From NCBI GenBank assembly GCA_947498705.1, contig CANMLW010000001.1, positions 1,240,001 through 1,304,000 of the forward strand: 64,000 nucleotides of DNA. Direction: 5' to 3'. This document shows positions 39,420 to 49,910 of the stretch, one piece after another. The notes below the pieces were generated by a model. That model was not told where the DNA came from. It made no database searches and worked only from the letters and a program-made list of their open reading frames with translations. Position 1 is the first letter of the stretch. Each line of letters begins with the position of its first letter. Source of the stretch: an uncultured Aquimarina sp. (GTDB taxonomy: Bacteria; Bacteroidota; Bacteroidia; Flavobacteriales; Flavobacteriaceae). The translations under genes were made by a program, and so were the position numbers.

Positions 39420-41144
39420 CTAGTTATTTTTAAGTTGTTCTGCCTGACCTGCCCAATCGTCGCGTTGTGCTCTACCTGGAAAAGATCCTGTGATACTATC
39501 TAATAAATCGTACTCTTTTGAAGTCATTTTACTAACCTGATCAAAAGTAAATATTCCGATCTCATTTAGTTTCTTTTCCATCACGGGTCCGATTCCATTC
39601 ACTTTTTTAAGATCATCTGCCTTTTGAGTAGCAGGATCAAACGTTCCTAGATTACCTAAGAGGCTATTGATATCTTCTTCACTCGCTTCTACTTTTGCAG
39701 TTTCCTTTACTTCTTCTGAAGTTATTTTTGCTTTTGCATTAGGAAGTTGATCTCTATGATCTATACCCGCTTCTCTTAGTTTTTTATATTTCTCTCCTGA
39801 AGACTTTAAAATTGTTTTTACCTCTGCCTGAGCTATTACAGGGAAAGTACGGGCATACAATAAGAACAATACAAAGAAGAATCCAATTGTACCTATAAAT
39901 ATTCCTATATCTACAAAGGTAGGAGAGAACATTGTCCATGATGATGGTAAGTAATCTCTATGTAATGATGTTACAATAATTACAAAACGTTCGAACCACA
40001 TCCCTATGTTTACAACAATCGATATTATAAAAGAGAACATGATACTTCTTCTTAGTTTTGGGAACCACATAAATTGTGGTGAGAATACATTACATGTCAT
40101 CATCGCCCAATATGCCCACCAGTAAGGTCCTGTTGCTCTATTTAAGAATGCATATTGTTCATACTCTACTCCAGAATACCATGCCACAAACAGCTCGGTA
40201 ATATATGCCACCCCAACTATAGAACCTGTAATCATAATTACTATGTTCATTAATTCTATATGTTGAATTGTTATGTAGTCTTCTAGACTAGACACTTTTC
40301 TCATAATAATCAACAATGTATTTACCATTGCAAATCCAGAGAAAATAGCTCCTGCCACAAAGTAAGGCGGAAATATAGTAGTATGCCATCCTGGTATCAC
40401 CGATGTAGCAAAGTCAAACGATACAATCGTATGTACCGATAATACCAATGGTGTTGCTAAACCTGCAAGTACCAATGATACTTCTTCGAAACGTTGCCAG
40501 TCTTTTGCTCTACCACTCCATCCAAAAGAAAGGATACCGTATATCTTTTTATTAAAAGGTGTTATTGCACGATCTCTAATCATTGCAAAGTCAGGTAACA
40601 ATCCTGTCCACCAGAAAACCAATGATACAGAAAGATATGTTGATATTGCAAATACATCCCAAAGTAATGGTGAATTGAAGTTTACCCAAAGTGATCCAAA
40701 TTGGTTTGGAATTGGTAATACCCAATATGCCAACCAAGGACGTCCCATGTGTATAATTGGAAATAATCCTGCCTGAATAACCGAAAAGATGGTCATTGCT
40801 TCTGCAGATCTGTTAATCGCCATTCTCCATTTCTGACGGAATAGCAATAGTACTGCAGAAATTAACGTTCCTGCGTGACCGATACCTACCCACCAAACAA
40901 AGTTGGTGATATCCCAGGCCCATCCTACTGTTTTATTTAAACCCCAGGTTCCTATTCCTGTTGAAACTGTATATATAATACAACCTATCCCCCAAAGGAA
41001 AGCAATAAGAGCGATCGAAAACACGATCCACCAAGATTTATTTGCTTTTCCTTCAACCGGTGCAACGACATCCACAGTTACATCGTGATATGTTTTATCG
41101 CCGGTTACTAAAGGCTTTCTTATAGGTGCTTCGTAATGAGACAT
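39420..41144 (-). CDS. actC: alternative complex III quinol-binding subunit ActC with C-terminal helix-hairpin-helix tail
   Basis: ActC is the NrfD/PsrC-type subunit (about ten helices in residues 35-460) that oxidises menaquinol at the face of ActB. Family blocks TNFVWWVGIGHAGTLISA and GRPWLAYWVLPIPN are present. The 574 residues exceed the membrane core by about 110: after a charged linker, residues about 512-574 read DLKKVNGIGPVMEKKLNEIG and RAQRDDWAGQAEQL, the helix-hairpin-helix module otherwise appended to ribosomal L21, NuoE and nucleases. Its job here is unknown; it should sit in the cytoplasm. Confidence 0.93.
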   Translation of the reverse strand: MSHYEAPIRKPLVTGDKTYHDVTVDVVAPVEGKANKSWWIVFSIALIAFLWGIGCIIYTVSTGIGTWGLNKTVGWAWDITNFVWWVGIGHAGTLISAVLLLFRQKWRMAINRSAEAMTIFSVIQAGLFPIIHMGRPWLAYWVLPIPNQFGSLWVNFNSPLLWDVFAISTYLSVSLVFWWTGLLPDFAMIRDRAITPFNKKIYGILSFGWSGRAKDWQRFEEVSLVLAGLATPLVLSVHTIVSFDFATSVIPGWHTTIFPPYFVAGAIFSGFAMVNTLLIIMRKVSSLEDYITIQHIELMNIVIMITGSIVGVAYITELFVAWYSGVEYEQYAFLNRATGPYWWAYWAMMTCNVFSPQFMWFPKLRRSIMFSFIISIVVNIGMWFERFVIIVTSLHRDYLPSSWTMFSPTFVDIGIFIGTIGFFFVLFLLYARTFPVIAQAEVKTILKSSGEKYKKLREAGIDHRDQLPNAKAKITSEEVKETAKVEASEEDINSLLGNLGTFDPATQKADDLKKVNGIGPVMEKKLNEIGIFTFDQVSKMTSKEYDLLDSITGSFPGRAQRDDWAGQAEQLKNN

Positions 41145-41181
41145 AATCCTTTATAATTGAATTGATTCTTTATTTAATTAA

Positions 41182-44100
41182 TTAAGCTTCTGTAGTATTT
41201 CTTACTTTAGTTTGATACATAACGTTTGGTTTTGTACCTACATGTTCAAGTAAATGATACATACGATCATCTTCTGTAAGTTTAGCTACTTCACTATCCT
41301 TATCATTTACATCGCCAAATATCATTGCTCCTGATGAACAAGCGGCTGAACAAGCAGTTTGGAATTCTCCATCCTTAATTGTTCTACCGTCGCGTTTAGC
41401 ATCAAGTATAGTTTTTTGCGTCATTTGAATACACATAGAACATTTCTCCATCACCCCTCTAGAACGTACAGTTACATCAGGATTAAGTACCATTCTACCT
41501 AAATCATTGTTCATATGATAATCAAACTCATCATTGTTATTATACAAGAACCAGTTAAATCTTCTTACTTTGTAAGGACAGTTATTTGCACAATAACGCG
41601 TACCAACACATCTGTTATATGCCATATGGTTCTGTCCCTGTCTACCATGTGATGTTGCCGCAACAGGACAAACAGTTTCACAAGGTGCATGGTTACAGTG
41701 CTGACACATTACTGGCTGGAATACTACTTGCGGGTTATCTGATGGGGTTTCCATCTCTCCAAATTCTGACAAAGAACTCCCTAACCCTGCAATATTATCT
41801 TTCTTAGTATTATCACCTTCAAAACTTTCTTGAGAAGAATAATAACGATCAATACGCAACCAGTGCATATCTCTTGATCTACGCACTTCTGATTTACCTA
41901 CCACAGGAACATTATTCTCTGCATGACAAGCAATCACACAAGCACCACATCCTGTACATGCATTTAAATCTATAGAAAGATTAAAATGATGCCCTACAGA
42001 ACGATCAAACTCATCCCATAGATCAACTTCTGGAGAAGTAACTTCATATTCGATATGATTCTTACTTACTTCAGGAATTGCATTCCACTCGTGTTTATCT
42101 TTGGTATTGAAAATCTCAAGAGTGGTTTCTTTTACAATATCACCACGTCCCATTAATGTATTATGCAACTGCACACATGCAAATTCATGTGTTCCTTCTG
42201 CAAGCTTAATGGTTACTTCTTGTACTGCATTAAAGTTTTTGTATAAAGGATACGCATTAACTCCAACATTCATGTCTTCTCTAAGTCCTTTAGACTTACC
42301 ATATCCTAATGCTAACCCAACAGAACCCTTTGCTTGCCCAGGTTGAATAATTACTGGTACAACTACATCTGTTCCATTAGCACTTACTTTGGCATAACTA
42401 CCATTTAATGCTCCATTAGCTACATTTTCATTGGTTAATCCCAACTGTTCTGCATCTGCTTTAGAAACTGTCAAATAGTTATCCCAAGAAGCTCTGGTAA
42501 TAGGGTCTGGCATCTCTTGTAACCAAGGGTTATTAGCCTGTTGACCATCACCTAAAGCAGTTTTTGTATATAAAGTTAATTCTAATCCATTTGATTTTGC
42601 TACAGACAATCTTCTTGCCGCCGCAGCAACATTAGGTGTGTTTAATGCAGTGGCTTCTTCTTCTCCTTCTCCTAGTACAGCTGCCAATTCTTGTTTTGGT
42701 AAAGCTGGTTTTACCAATACACCATCATGCAAAGCTTGGCTCCATGAAGTACCTCCTAAGATACCAGTCCATGCACTTTTAATATAATCATTATAGTCAC
42801 TGGTGTTACCCGTCCATTTCAATAATGTTTCTTGAAACTGTCTTGTATCAAACAATGGACGAATTGTTGGCTGCATTAAGCTATAACTACCTTTTTTAAG
42901 CTCTACATCTCCCCATGACTCTAAATAATGAGGTGTAGTGGCTACATAATTACATAATTGTGCAGTGGCATCGTCATGCATAGTAAATGCAACAGATAAG
43001 TCCACTTTCTCCAGACCTGTTTTAAATTCGTTTGCATTAGGTAGTGAATACATAGGGTTCACACCTGCAATCAAAAGACCTCCTACACGCCCTGCATTCA
43101 TATCTTTAACCAATTGCCCAACAGCTTTGGCATTTCCTTTACGAATAGTACGTGGTGTATCTTCAATAAATGCTTTACTGCGTATTGCCTTATTTATCTC
43201 TAAAACGACAAGTTGCGCATCTACGTCTTGTAATCCTGTAACAACTACAGCATTTCTTCCAGCCTTTTGGATTTCTTTGGCTGCTTTTACAACTTCGGCA
43301 TCCAACTTAGAATCTAATGCTCCTTTAGACCCAGCACCTGTTACATATTTATATAATGCAGCTAGCACCTGCTTTTGTTGTGCTGGTGTTGCCTGTATTC
43401 TTTTATCTGCATTTGCTCCAGTCAATGACATATTTGCCTCGAACTGAATGTGTTTTGACATTTTTCCTTTTTTAGGAATACGCCCTTTAGCATAACCGCT
43501 ATCATATCCTCCACCTTGCCAATCTCCTAAAAAGTCTGCACCAATACCTACTATTGTATTAACTTTCTCAAAATCATAATCAGCAAGAGCTCTTTCTCCA
43601 TACATCATCTGATAAGCGTCCAGTGCTTCACTACTAGAAACTGCATCATATACTACATGCTTAACATTTTGATATTTTGCTTTAAACTCTGAAATAAGTT
43701 TTGAGGTAGAAGGGCTTGCATATGTTTGCGTTAGCAACACAATTTGCTTACCTGCCAATCCATTTAGTTTAGCAGTCACTTCTTTATCAAGAGCATCCCA
43801 TGTTATTGCTGCATCACCTTTTTTAGGCCCTTGTAATCGAGAGCTATCATATAAAGATAATACGGAAGCATGTACACGTGCATTTGCGTCTCCATTAGAA
43901 GTTGCCAAATTGTTATTTTCAACTTTTATTGGTCGACCTTCTCTTGTTTTTATCAAAACACTGGCAAAATCGTACCCATCTGCAATTGTTGTAGCATAAT
44001 AATTCGCTACTCCTGGTACAATTCTATCAGGTTGCACTACATAAGGGATTGCTTTTTTCACAGGCCCTTCACAAGCAGCCATAGTAGCTGCCGCGGTACT

Positions 44101-44283
44101 AAAACCTACATATTTAAGAAAATCACGACGTGTTGTAGAAGAATTTTCTAAAGATGACTTATCTCCTAAAAACTCATCGGTAGGAATCTCCTGTACGAAT
44201 TCGTTTTGTTGTAGCGTCTCAACAATAGAACTATTTTGGTCTAGTTCTTCAACACTTTTCCAGTATTTCTTGTTTGATGACAT
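41182..44283 (-). CDS. actB: alternative complex III iron-sulfur subunit ActB
   Basis: ActB (1033 residues) joins a molybdopterin-oxidoreductase-like domain without cofactor and a C-terminal ferredoxin-type domain. A Tat signal with TTRRDFLKYVGF (about residue 51) is followed by a possible lipobox AAC. The C-terminal third holds cysteine motifs for four clusters: CTGCGACVIAC, CQHCNHAPCETVCP, CVGTRYCANNCP and CSMCIQMTQ with CSAACSSGA. Electrons from quinol at ActC pass through these clusters to the hemes of ActA. It lies 37 bp before actC. Confidence 0.95.
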   Translation of the reverse strand: MSSNKKYWKSVEELDQNSSIVETLQQNEFVQEIPTDEFLGDKSSLENSSTTRRDFLKYVGFSTAAATMAACEGPVKKAIPYVVQPDRIVPGVANYYATTIADGYDFASVLIKTREGRPIKVENNNLATSNGDANARVHASVLSLYDSSRLQGPKKGDAAITWDALDKEVTAKLNGLAGKQIVLLTQTYASPSTSKLISEFKAKYQNVKHVVYDAVSSSEALDAYQMMYGERALADYDFEKVNTIVGIGADFLGDWQGGGYDSGYAKGRIPKKGKMSKHIQFEANMSLTGANADKRIQATPAQQKQVLAALYKYVTGAGSKGALDSKLDAEVVKAAKEIQKAGRNAVVVTGLQDVDAQLVVLEINKAIRSKAFIEDTPRTIRKGNAKAVGQLVKDMNAGRVGGLLIAGVNPMYSLPNANEFKTGLEKVDLSVAFTMHDDATAQLCNYVATTPHYLESWGDVELKKGSYSLMQPTIRPLFDTRQFQETLLKWTGNTSDYNDYIKSAWTGILGGTSWSQALHDGVLVKPALPKQELAAVLGEGEEEATALNTPNVAAAARRLSVAKSNGLELTLYTKTALGDGQQANNPWLQEMPDPITRASWDNYLTVSKADAEQLGLTNENVANGALNGSYAKVSANGTDVVVPVIIQPGQAKGSVGLALGYGKSKGLREDMNVGVNAYPLYKNFNAVQEVTIKLAEGTHEFACVQLHNTLMGRGDIVKETTLEIFNTKDKHEWNAIPEVSKNHIEYEVTSPEVDLWDEFDRSVGHHFNLSIDLNACTGCGACVIACHAENNVPVVGKSEVRRSRDMHWLRIDRYYSSQESFEGDNTKKDNIAGLGSSLSEFGEMETPSDNPQVVFQPVMCQHCNHAPCETVCPVAATSHGRQGQNHMAYNRCVGTRYCANNCPYKVRRFNWFLYNNNDEFDYHMNNDLGRMVLNPDVTVRSRGVMEKCSMCIQMTQKTILDAKRDGRTIKDGEFQTACSAACSSGAMIFGDVNDKDSEVAKLTEDDRMYHLLEHVGTKPNVMYQTKVRNTTEA

Positions 44284-44340
44284 ATATAATTGATATTAGC
44301 TTCTTACTATTTTTCTGTTTCCAGAAATCAAAATTTATTA

Positions 44341-45663
44341 TTAATAGTGGCACTTACCACATTCTAACCCTCCCATTTGGGCTGCTGTTAACTGATCTAC
44401 TCCGTACTTTTTAGAAAGCTCTTCATGAATTTTCTCATAATACTTATTATCAGCTACATTAACATTTGTCTCTCTGTGACAATTGATACACCATCCCATA
44501 GTAAGTGGCGCATGCTGGTACATAATTTCCATTTCTTCTACAGGACCATGACATTTTTGACATTCTACCCCTGCAACTGTTACGTGCTGAGAATGGTTGA
44601 AATATGCAAAATCAGGAAGGTTATGTATACGAACCCATTTTACTGGCTCTGTTTTATCAGTATATGCTTGCGAATTAGCATCCCATCCTGCCGCTTTATA
44701 TAATTTTTGTATTTCACCATCATAAAAGTCTTTAGAATAATCTGCATTACCAGTATCATCTGCCACCTCACTTATAGACTTATGACAATTCATACATACA
44801 TTAAGAGAAGGAATACCAGAAGTCTTACTTACTCTAGCAGATGAATGACAATACTTACACTCTATCTTATTATCTCCTGCATGAATTTTATGAGAGAAAT
44901 GAATTGGCTGAATTGGTTGATACCCTTGATCAATTCCTACTTGCATAAAGTAACCATAGACAAAGTATCCACTTGCCAATAGCAATAAAATTGCAGTTAC
45001 TAATACCAGGAATTGATTTTGAACAAATGCTCTCCATAATGGAGTTCTTTTTTGTTCTTCTGGCAGTGCAACATTATTCGCTTCTGCAAAGCTTCTTAAT
45101 GTCTTATTTACTAGATACAACACTGTCACAAGCATCAAAAACACAAATGCAAGTATCCCTAGAATAATATCACTAGAAACTCCAGATCCGTCACTAACCG
45201 CCACAGTAGAACCACCTCCTGCTGAAGTAGGTTTCTCTGCCTTAGGCACCATCACATATGCCAATATATTATCTATATCTGCATTAGACAGCTGCGGAAA
45301 AGCGTTCATTGCTGTTTTGTTGTACTCTTCAAAAATTGCAACTGCTTTTGCATCTCCAGATGCAATCATTGCTGCACTATTCTTAATCCAAGAATACAGC
45401 CATTCTTTATTATGCTTATCTGTTACTCCAAAAAGAGCTGGACCTGTCATCTTTTTGTATCGCTTATGGCAAGCAGCACAAAGAGACTTAAACAACTCTT
45501 CACCTTTTGCCACATCTCCTCCAGATGAAGCTTCGGTTACTGCAGTGCTATCAACAGCAGCTGCTTCTTCCTGTGCAAACACAGGATTCAAAAAAGTAAA
45601 TAAAAAAACAGTTCCTAGTAGTAGGATTTTAGAGGCTGAATTTCGGTGTTTCACCTGTCTCAT
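44341..45663 (-). CDS. actA: alternative complex III multiheme cytochrome ActA with extra N-terminal cytochrome c domain
   Basis: This first gene of the operon encodes 440 residues. A signal peptide (ending in VFA) leads to an N-terminal class I cytochrome c domain (CAACHKR near residue 62, Met ligand likely in YVMVPK). After a helix (about 165-190) and another (about 215-238), a pentaheme domain follows with CKYCHS, CMNCHK, CQKCHG, CINCHR and CGKCHY at the C terminus. This makes six heme sites in one chain; the classical ActA has five. The N-terminal domain may connect to CoxB or other acceptors. Confidence 0.93.
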   Translation of the reverse strand: MRQVKHRNSASKILLLGTVFLFTFLNPVFAQEEAAAVDSTAVTEASSGGDVAKGEELFKSLCAACHKRYKKMTGPALFGVTDKHNKEWLYSWIKNSAAMIASGDAKAVAIFEEYNKTAMNAFPQLSNADIDNILAYVMVPKAEKPTSAGGGSTVAVSDGSGVSSDIILGILAFVFLMLVTVLYLVNKTLRSFAEANNVALPEEQKRTPLWRAFVQNQFLVLVTAILLLLASGYFVYGYFMQVGIDQGYQPIQPIHFSHKIHAGDNKIECKYCHSSARVSKTSGIPSLNVCMNCHKSISEVADDTGNADYSKDFYDGEIQKLYKAAGWDANSQAYTDKTEPVKWVRIHNLPDFAYFNHSQHVTVAGVECQKCHGPVEEMEIMYQHAPLTMGWCINCHRETNVNVADNKYYEKIHEELSKKYGVDQLTAAQMGGLECGKCHY

Positions 45664-45757
45664 ATTATCAAGTAGAATTATCGTCTTATTTTTGGTATGG
45701 TTTTTATGGTTAACTCATAAAAAAGAGACATAAAAACCGGCACTTTTAATTCGACGA

Positions 45758-45765
45758 CAAAAGTA
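45758..45765 (-). promoter_or_regulatory. -7 element TACTTTTG of the act-cox operon
   Basis: TACTTTTG on the minus strand fits TAnnTTTG and would give a leader of about 90 nt before actA. No -33 box is clear. Confidence 0.45.
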
Positions 45766-45863
45766 CTATAATAAGTCGATTTTAGAAATGTTAGAGAACC
45801 GTTAACTACTAATTTATAATAATTCTAAATAATTTTTTTTTATAATAATGAGTTATTAAACTA

Positions 45864-45871
45864 TACCTTTG
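45864..45871 (+). promoter_or_regulatory. -7 element TACCTTTG of the SPOR gene
   Basis: TACCTTTG lies 17 bp before the ATG at 45889; transcription would start about 10 nt before it. No -33 box is clear. Confidence 0.45.
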
Positions 45872-45888
45872 TATCAAATCAATTTGTA

Positions 45889-46359
45889 ATGAGAATGTTA
45901 AATAAAACAAACTGCTTTTATCTACTGGGTTTTTACTTGGTAACTATTACCAATTTAAATGCTCAAGACAGCACAAATATCCCAGCCGAAAACCCAAATC
46001 AGTCTGATTTTGTGGCCGCTGCTGTTACAACTCCCCCAGAGGCATCTGTCACAATTCATCAAGATTCGAGAATAAAAATGCTTCTTGATATTAAAACTAA
46101 AATGTCAAAAGACGGAGAGTTTAGTGATCGTTATAAAATTCAATTATATAACGGAAGCCTAAACAAAGCCAATGAAATTATGAAATCTTTCAACCAGCTT
46201 TTTCCAAAATGGGAATCTTCCATCAAATGGGAAACACCAGAGTACAAGGTATGGGTTGGCAACTATAGAACACGCATAGAAGCAGATAGGGCACTAAGAG
46301 ATATCCAAGAAGAATTTTCTGGCGCTTTCATATTTAAACCCGAAAAAAACAAGTCATAA
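45889..46359 (+). CDS. secreted SPOR-domain protein
   Basis: This 156-residue protein has a signal peptide (residues 1-25, ending LNA) and a C-terminal SPOR domain (about residues 75-152; YKIQLYNGSLNKANEIMK, VWVGNYRTRIEADRALRDI, AFIFKP). SPOR domains bind glycan strands of peptidoglycan lacking stem peptides, so it should act in the periplasm at sites of wall turnover or division. It is divergent from actA and followed by a terminator; no partner gene is near. Confidence 0.9.
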   Translation: MRMLNKTNCFYLLGFYLVTITNLNAQDSTNIPAENPNQSDFVAAAVTTPPEASVTIHQDSRIKMLLDIKTKMSKDGEFSDRYKIQLYNGSLNKANEIMKSFNQLFPKWESSIKWETPEYKVWVGNYRTRIEADRALRDIQEEFSGAFIFKPEKNKS

Positions 46360-46376
46360 ACACACCTTAATAACAC

Positions 46377-46418
46377 AAAAAAAATCCATAGCCGTATTTT
46401 CGACTATGGATTTTTTTT
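46377..46418 (+). terminator. terminator of the SPOR gene
   Basis: AAAATCCATAG (46381-46391) pairs with CTATGGATTTT (46404-46414), extended by A/T pairs, with eight T at the end. It lies 18 bp after the stop codon. Confidence 0.9.
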
Positions 46419-46981
46419 ATCCCAAACCTTTCCTTGTTTCTTTTTTCATCATTTTATCTCCAAAAACTCAAATCAAAAAAAGGAAGATTGTACCACAACC
46501 TTCCTTTTCACCATTTCACAAATAATACCCAACAAACTAATAAACCTTAGCACCTATTTACCAGAAACACCTTGCTAGCTTTACAAAAACTATTATTTGC
46601 TACCCTTACTTTCTCTACTAGGTAAATATCAACAAAAACCCACCCAATAGCTGTATTATTATCGACTCTATCATCAAGGTTTCAAACATTACTATTTGGA
46701 TATCAAAATTCAATAATATTTTCTTTTTTCTACTTAACCACAACCCTACAAAAAGTATACAAACCCCTAAAGAGGTAATGCATAAAGACTACAAAAAGTA
46801 CACAACCTTCAAAATCTCCTTACATCTATCAAAATTAGTGGCACCAAAAACAACTTCTAAAATCAATATTCGAGACTTACACAAGAAAGAAAACGACCTA
46901 AACAAGTAAACCATAAAACAACGGCTAACACAAAAGAACCAGATGTTTCACATATTGATACAAGAACAATATCTTAATAAA
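46419..46981. other. gene-free stretch between the SPOR gene and infB
   Basis: About 560 bp hold no supported gene. A hairpin at 46478-46508 (arms of 14 with one mismatch, 3-nt loop) is followed on the minus strand by seven T, like a terminator, yet no minus-strand gene precedes it closely. A minus-strand -7 box (TAATTTTG, 46837-46830) could start a small transcript ending there. Short repeats ACAAAAAGTA occur twice near 46750 and 46790. Confidence 0.45.
46478..46508 (-). terminator. orphan terminator-like hairpin
   Basis: Thirteen of 14 positions pair around ACC and the minus-strand product ends in seven T. No annotated minus-strand gene lies between this hairpin and the infB terminator. 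Confidence 0.55.
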
Positions 46982-47017
46982 AAAAGAGGCCTGCTAACTA
47001 GTTAGCAGGCCTCTTTT
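46982..47017. terminator. terminator of the rimP-nusA-infB operon
   Basis: A perfect 36-bp palindrome centred on CTAG lies 18 bp after infB, with A/T-rich ends suitable for termination on both strands. Confidence 0.9.
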
Positions 47018-47034
47018 AATTATATTTTATGTAA

Positions 47035-49866
47035 TTAAAGTTTTTTCTTAACAGCTACTTCCTGATAAGCTTCTACAACATCACCTTCTTTAATATCATT
47101 GTAGTTCTTAACCTGTAATCCACAATCATATCCTTTTGCAACTTCTTTCACATCATCTTTAAACCTCTTAAGTGAAGCTAACTCACCTGTATATACTACA
47201 ACTCCATCACGTATCAAACGTATTCCAGAATTACGATATATCTTACCGGTTAACACCATACAACCTGCAATGGTACCAACTTTAGAAATCTTAAATGTTT
47301 CTCTAATTTCTGCCGTACCTGTAACTTCTTCTTTCATTACTGGCGACAACATTCCTTCCATTGCATCTTTCAGGTCATTAATTGCATCATAAATAATAGA
47401 ATATGTTCTGATATCAATTTCTTCTCTATCTGCAACTTGTCTTGCATTACCTGCTGGTCTTACGTTAAATCCAATAATAATCGCATCAGATGCAGAAGCT
47501 AATAACACATCACTTTCTGTAATTGCTCCTACTGCTTTATGAATAATATTAACATGAATTTCTTCTGTAGAAAGTTTCTGGAAAGAATCTGTTAATGCTT
47601 CTACAGAACCATCCACATCCCCTTTAAGGATAATATTAAGCTCTTTAAAGTCTCCTAATGCAATTCGACGACCAATTTCTGCCAACGTAATATGACGTTG
47701 TGTACGTACAGATTGCTCTCTATGCAGCTGAGCACGTTTTGAAGCTATATCCTTTGCTTCTCGCTCATCTTCTAACACATTAAATTTATCACCTGCCTGT
47801 GGAGCACCATCCAGACCTAAGATAGATACTGGTGTTGATGGACCTGCTTCTTTCACATTGTTCCCTCTCTCATCTTGCATCGCCTTCACTTTTCCACTAT
47901 TTTTTCCAGCTAAAACATAATCACCAACTCGTAGTGTACCTGTTTGCACCAATATAGTAGACACATAACCTCTTCCTTTATCCAAGAATGCTTCGACAAC
48001 AGTACCCGACGCAAGTCTACCAGGGTTTGCTTTAAGCTCTAGTATCTCTGCCTCAAGAAGCACTTTTTCTAACAATTCTTTAACTCCCAATCCTGTTTTA
48101 GCAGAAATATCATGAGATTGTATTTTCCCACCCCAATCTTCTACCAACAAATTCATTGAAGCTAATTTTTCTTTTATCTTCTCTGGGTTTGCCTCTTGTC
48201 TATCTACTTTATTAATTGCAAATACGATAGGTACTCCCGCAGCTTGCGCATGACTAATTGCCTCTTTAGTTTGTGGCATTACATCATCGTCTGCAGCAAT
48301 TACAATAATTGCCAAATCTGTTACTTGAGCACCACGAGCACGCATCGCCGTAAAGGCTTCGTGACCCGGAGTATCCAGAAACGCTATCTTTTGCCCGTTA
48401 TCTAACTGCACTCCGTATGCACCGATATGCTGGGTAATTCCACCACTTTCTCCTGCAATTACATTTTCTTTTCTAATATAATCCAGCAATGATGTTTTAC
48501 CATGATCAACATGCCCCATTACAGTCACAATAGGCGCTCTATTCACCAAATCTTCTGGCGCATCAACAACCTCTTCTATAGACTCTTCTATATCTGCAGT
48601 TACAAAATTCACTTCATAACCAAACTCATCTGCCACGATTGACAATGTCTCTGCATCTAAACGCTGATTCATAGTCACCATAATACCAAGTGACATACAA
48701 GCAGAAATTACTTCTGTAGTAGAAATATCCATCATTGTAGCCACCTCAGAAACCGTAACAAATTCGGTAACTTTAAGCACTTTGCTTTCTTGCTCCTGTT
48801 GTGCTACATCATCTTCTGCTTTCTGACGGTGCTGATCTCTTTTATCTCTACGATATTTTGCAGCCTTTGACTTATTTGATTTACCCTGTAATTTCTCCAG
48901 AGTTTCTCGTACTTGTTTTTGTACTTCTTCTTCGCTAGGCTCTTCTTTTACAATAGCAGGTCTCTTTCCTTTTGCAGGACCTCTTCCTCTTCCTGCTCCA
49001 CCTCTATTACCTCCAGATTGACCTCCTGATCTGTTATTGCCAGGCCCTTGTCCACCACCTTCTTTACTAATCCTTCTTCTTCTCTTTTTAGCAGCATCAC
49101 CAGCTCCTGATCCAGAAGTTTTCTTATCAGACTTATCATCTTTCTTTTTAGCAGGTTTTTTAAATTGAGTTAAATCAATTTTTTGACCTGTAAAATTAGG
49201 ACCATCTAATTTTTTATATTGAGTTTTCACTCTCTCTGGTTCTGCCGGAGTCTCTGATTCTGGCGTTGTAGTTTTTGCTTCTGGAACAACCTTTTTGGGT
49301 GTTTCTTTTTTAACAACAGGTGCAGCTTTAGGCTTTTCCTCTTTTTGAGGAACCGGCGCTTTACCAGTTATTTTCAAACCTTTTTTCACAGGTCTGTTCG
49401 AAACAATTTCTGGAGTTGGAGTTTCTTTCTTCACCTCTTCTTTAATCTCCTTTTTTTCTGGAGTTTTAACTGCTTTTTCTTCGGGCTTGGCAGTTTCTTT
49501 TTCTTGTTTATCCTTTCCCAAATCAATTTTTCCGATTTGCTTAGGTCCACTTATTTGAGCTTTAGCTTTAACAACATCTCGAGCTTCGGCGCGCTTCCTC
49601 TTTTCTTCTTGCTCATTCTCTATCTGCACTCGTAATGCTTCTTTCTCTTTTCTCTTTTCTTCTCCAACCTCTTTTGAAGCCACCTTTTTACTCTTATCTG
49701 TCTGAAATTCGTCAAATAAAAGCTGATAAATTTCTGAAGAAATTTTGGTAGTAGGACGTGCATCTATCTCATGACCTTTTGAATCCAAAAAGTCAACAGC
49801 CCGATCTAACGAGATATTGAATTCACGTAATACTTTATTTAATCTCAATGTTTTTGCCTCAGCCAT
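47035..49866 (-). CDS. infB: translation initiation factor IF-2
   Basis: IF2 (943 residues) is the GTPase that brings initiator tRNA to the ribosome. An N-terminal IF2_N helix ([20 protein letters not shown]) is followed by a long Lys/Glu/Pro and Gly/Arg-rich linker (about 60-345), a second IF2_N ([12 protein letters not shown]), the G domain with GHVDHGKTS (about residue 446), DTPGHEAF and NKVD, and the C-terminal domains 3 and 4. It is the last gene of the rimP-nusA-infB operon and is 44 bp after nusA. Confidence 0.98.
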   Translation of the reverse strand: MAEAKTLRLNKVLREFNISLDRAVDFLDSKGHEIDARPTTKISSEIYQLLFDEFQTDKSKKVASKEVGEEKRKEKEALRVQIENEQEEKRKRAEARDVVKAKAQISGPKQIGKIDLGKDKQEKETAKPEEKAVKTPEKKEIKEEVKKETPTPEIVSNRPVKKGLKITGKAPVPQKEEKPKAAPVVKKETPKKVVPEAKTTTPESETPAEPERVKTQYKKLDGPNFTGQKIDLTQFKKPAKKKDDKSDKKTSGSGAGDAAKKRRRRISKEGGGQGPGNNRSGGQSGGNRGGAGRGRGPAKGKRPAIVKEEPSEEEVQKQVRETLEKLQGKSNKSKAAKYRRDKRDQHRQKAEDDVAQQEQESKVLKVTEFVTVSEVATMMDISTTEVISACMSLGIMVTMNQRLDAETLSIVADEFGYEVNFVTADIEESIEEVVDAPEDLVNRAPIVTVMGHVDHGKTSLLDYIRKENVIAGESGGITQHIGAYGVQLDNGQKIAFLDTPGHEAFTAMRARGAQVTDLAIIVIAADDDVMPQTKEAISHAQAAGVPIVFAINKVDRQEANPEKIKEKLASMNLLVEDWGGKIQSHDISAKTGLGVKELLEKVLLEAEILELKANPGRLASGTVVEAFLDKGRGYVSTILVQTGTLRVGDYVLAGKNSGKVKAMQDERGNNVKEAGPSTPVSILGLDGAPQAGDKFNVLEDEREAKDIASKRAQLHREQSVRTQRHITLAEIGRRIALGDFKELNIILKGDVDGSVEALTDSFQKLSTEEIHVNIIHKAVGAITESDVLLASASDAIIIGFNVRPAGNARQVADREEIDIRTYSIIYDAINDLKDAMEGMLSPVMKEEVTGTAEIRETFKISKVGTIAGCMVLTGKIYRNSGIRLIRDGVVVYTGELASLKRFKDDVKEVAKGYDCGLQVKNYNDIKEGDVVEAYQEVAVKKKL

Positions 49867-49910
49867 AAATGCCTTTTATTTTATGCTCAAATATAAATTA
49901 ATTGTATTTA

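Noticed and set aside
42965..43447. Plus-strand open frame of 160 codons opposite actB
   Set aside because: It lies wholly antisense to a strongly supported gene and its composition is the mirror of that gene's codons.
45317..45733. Plus-strand open frame of 138 codons opposite actA
   Set aside because: It is antisense to the signal peptide and first heme domain of actA and crosses the operon leader; no family pattern.
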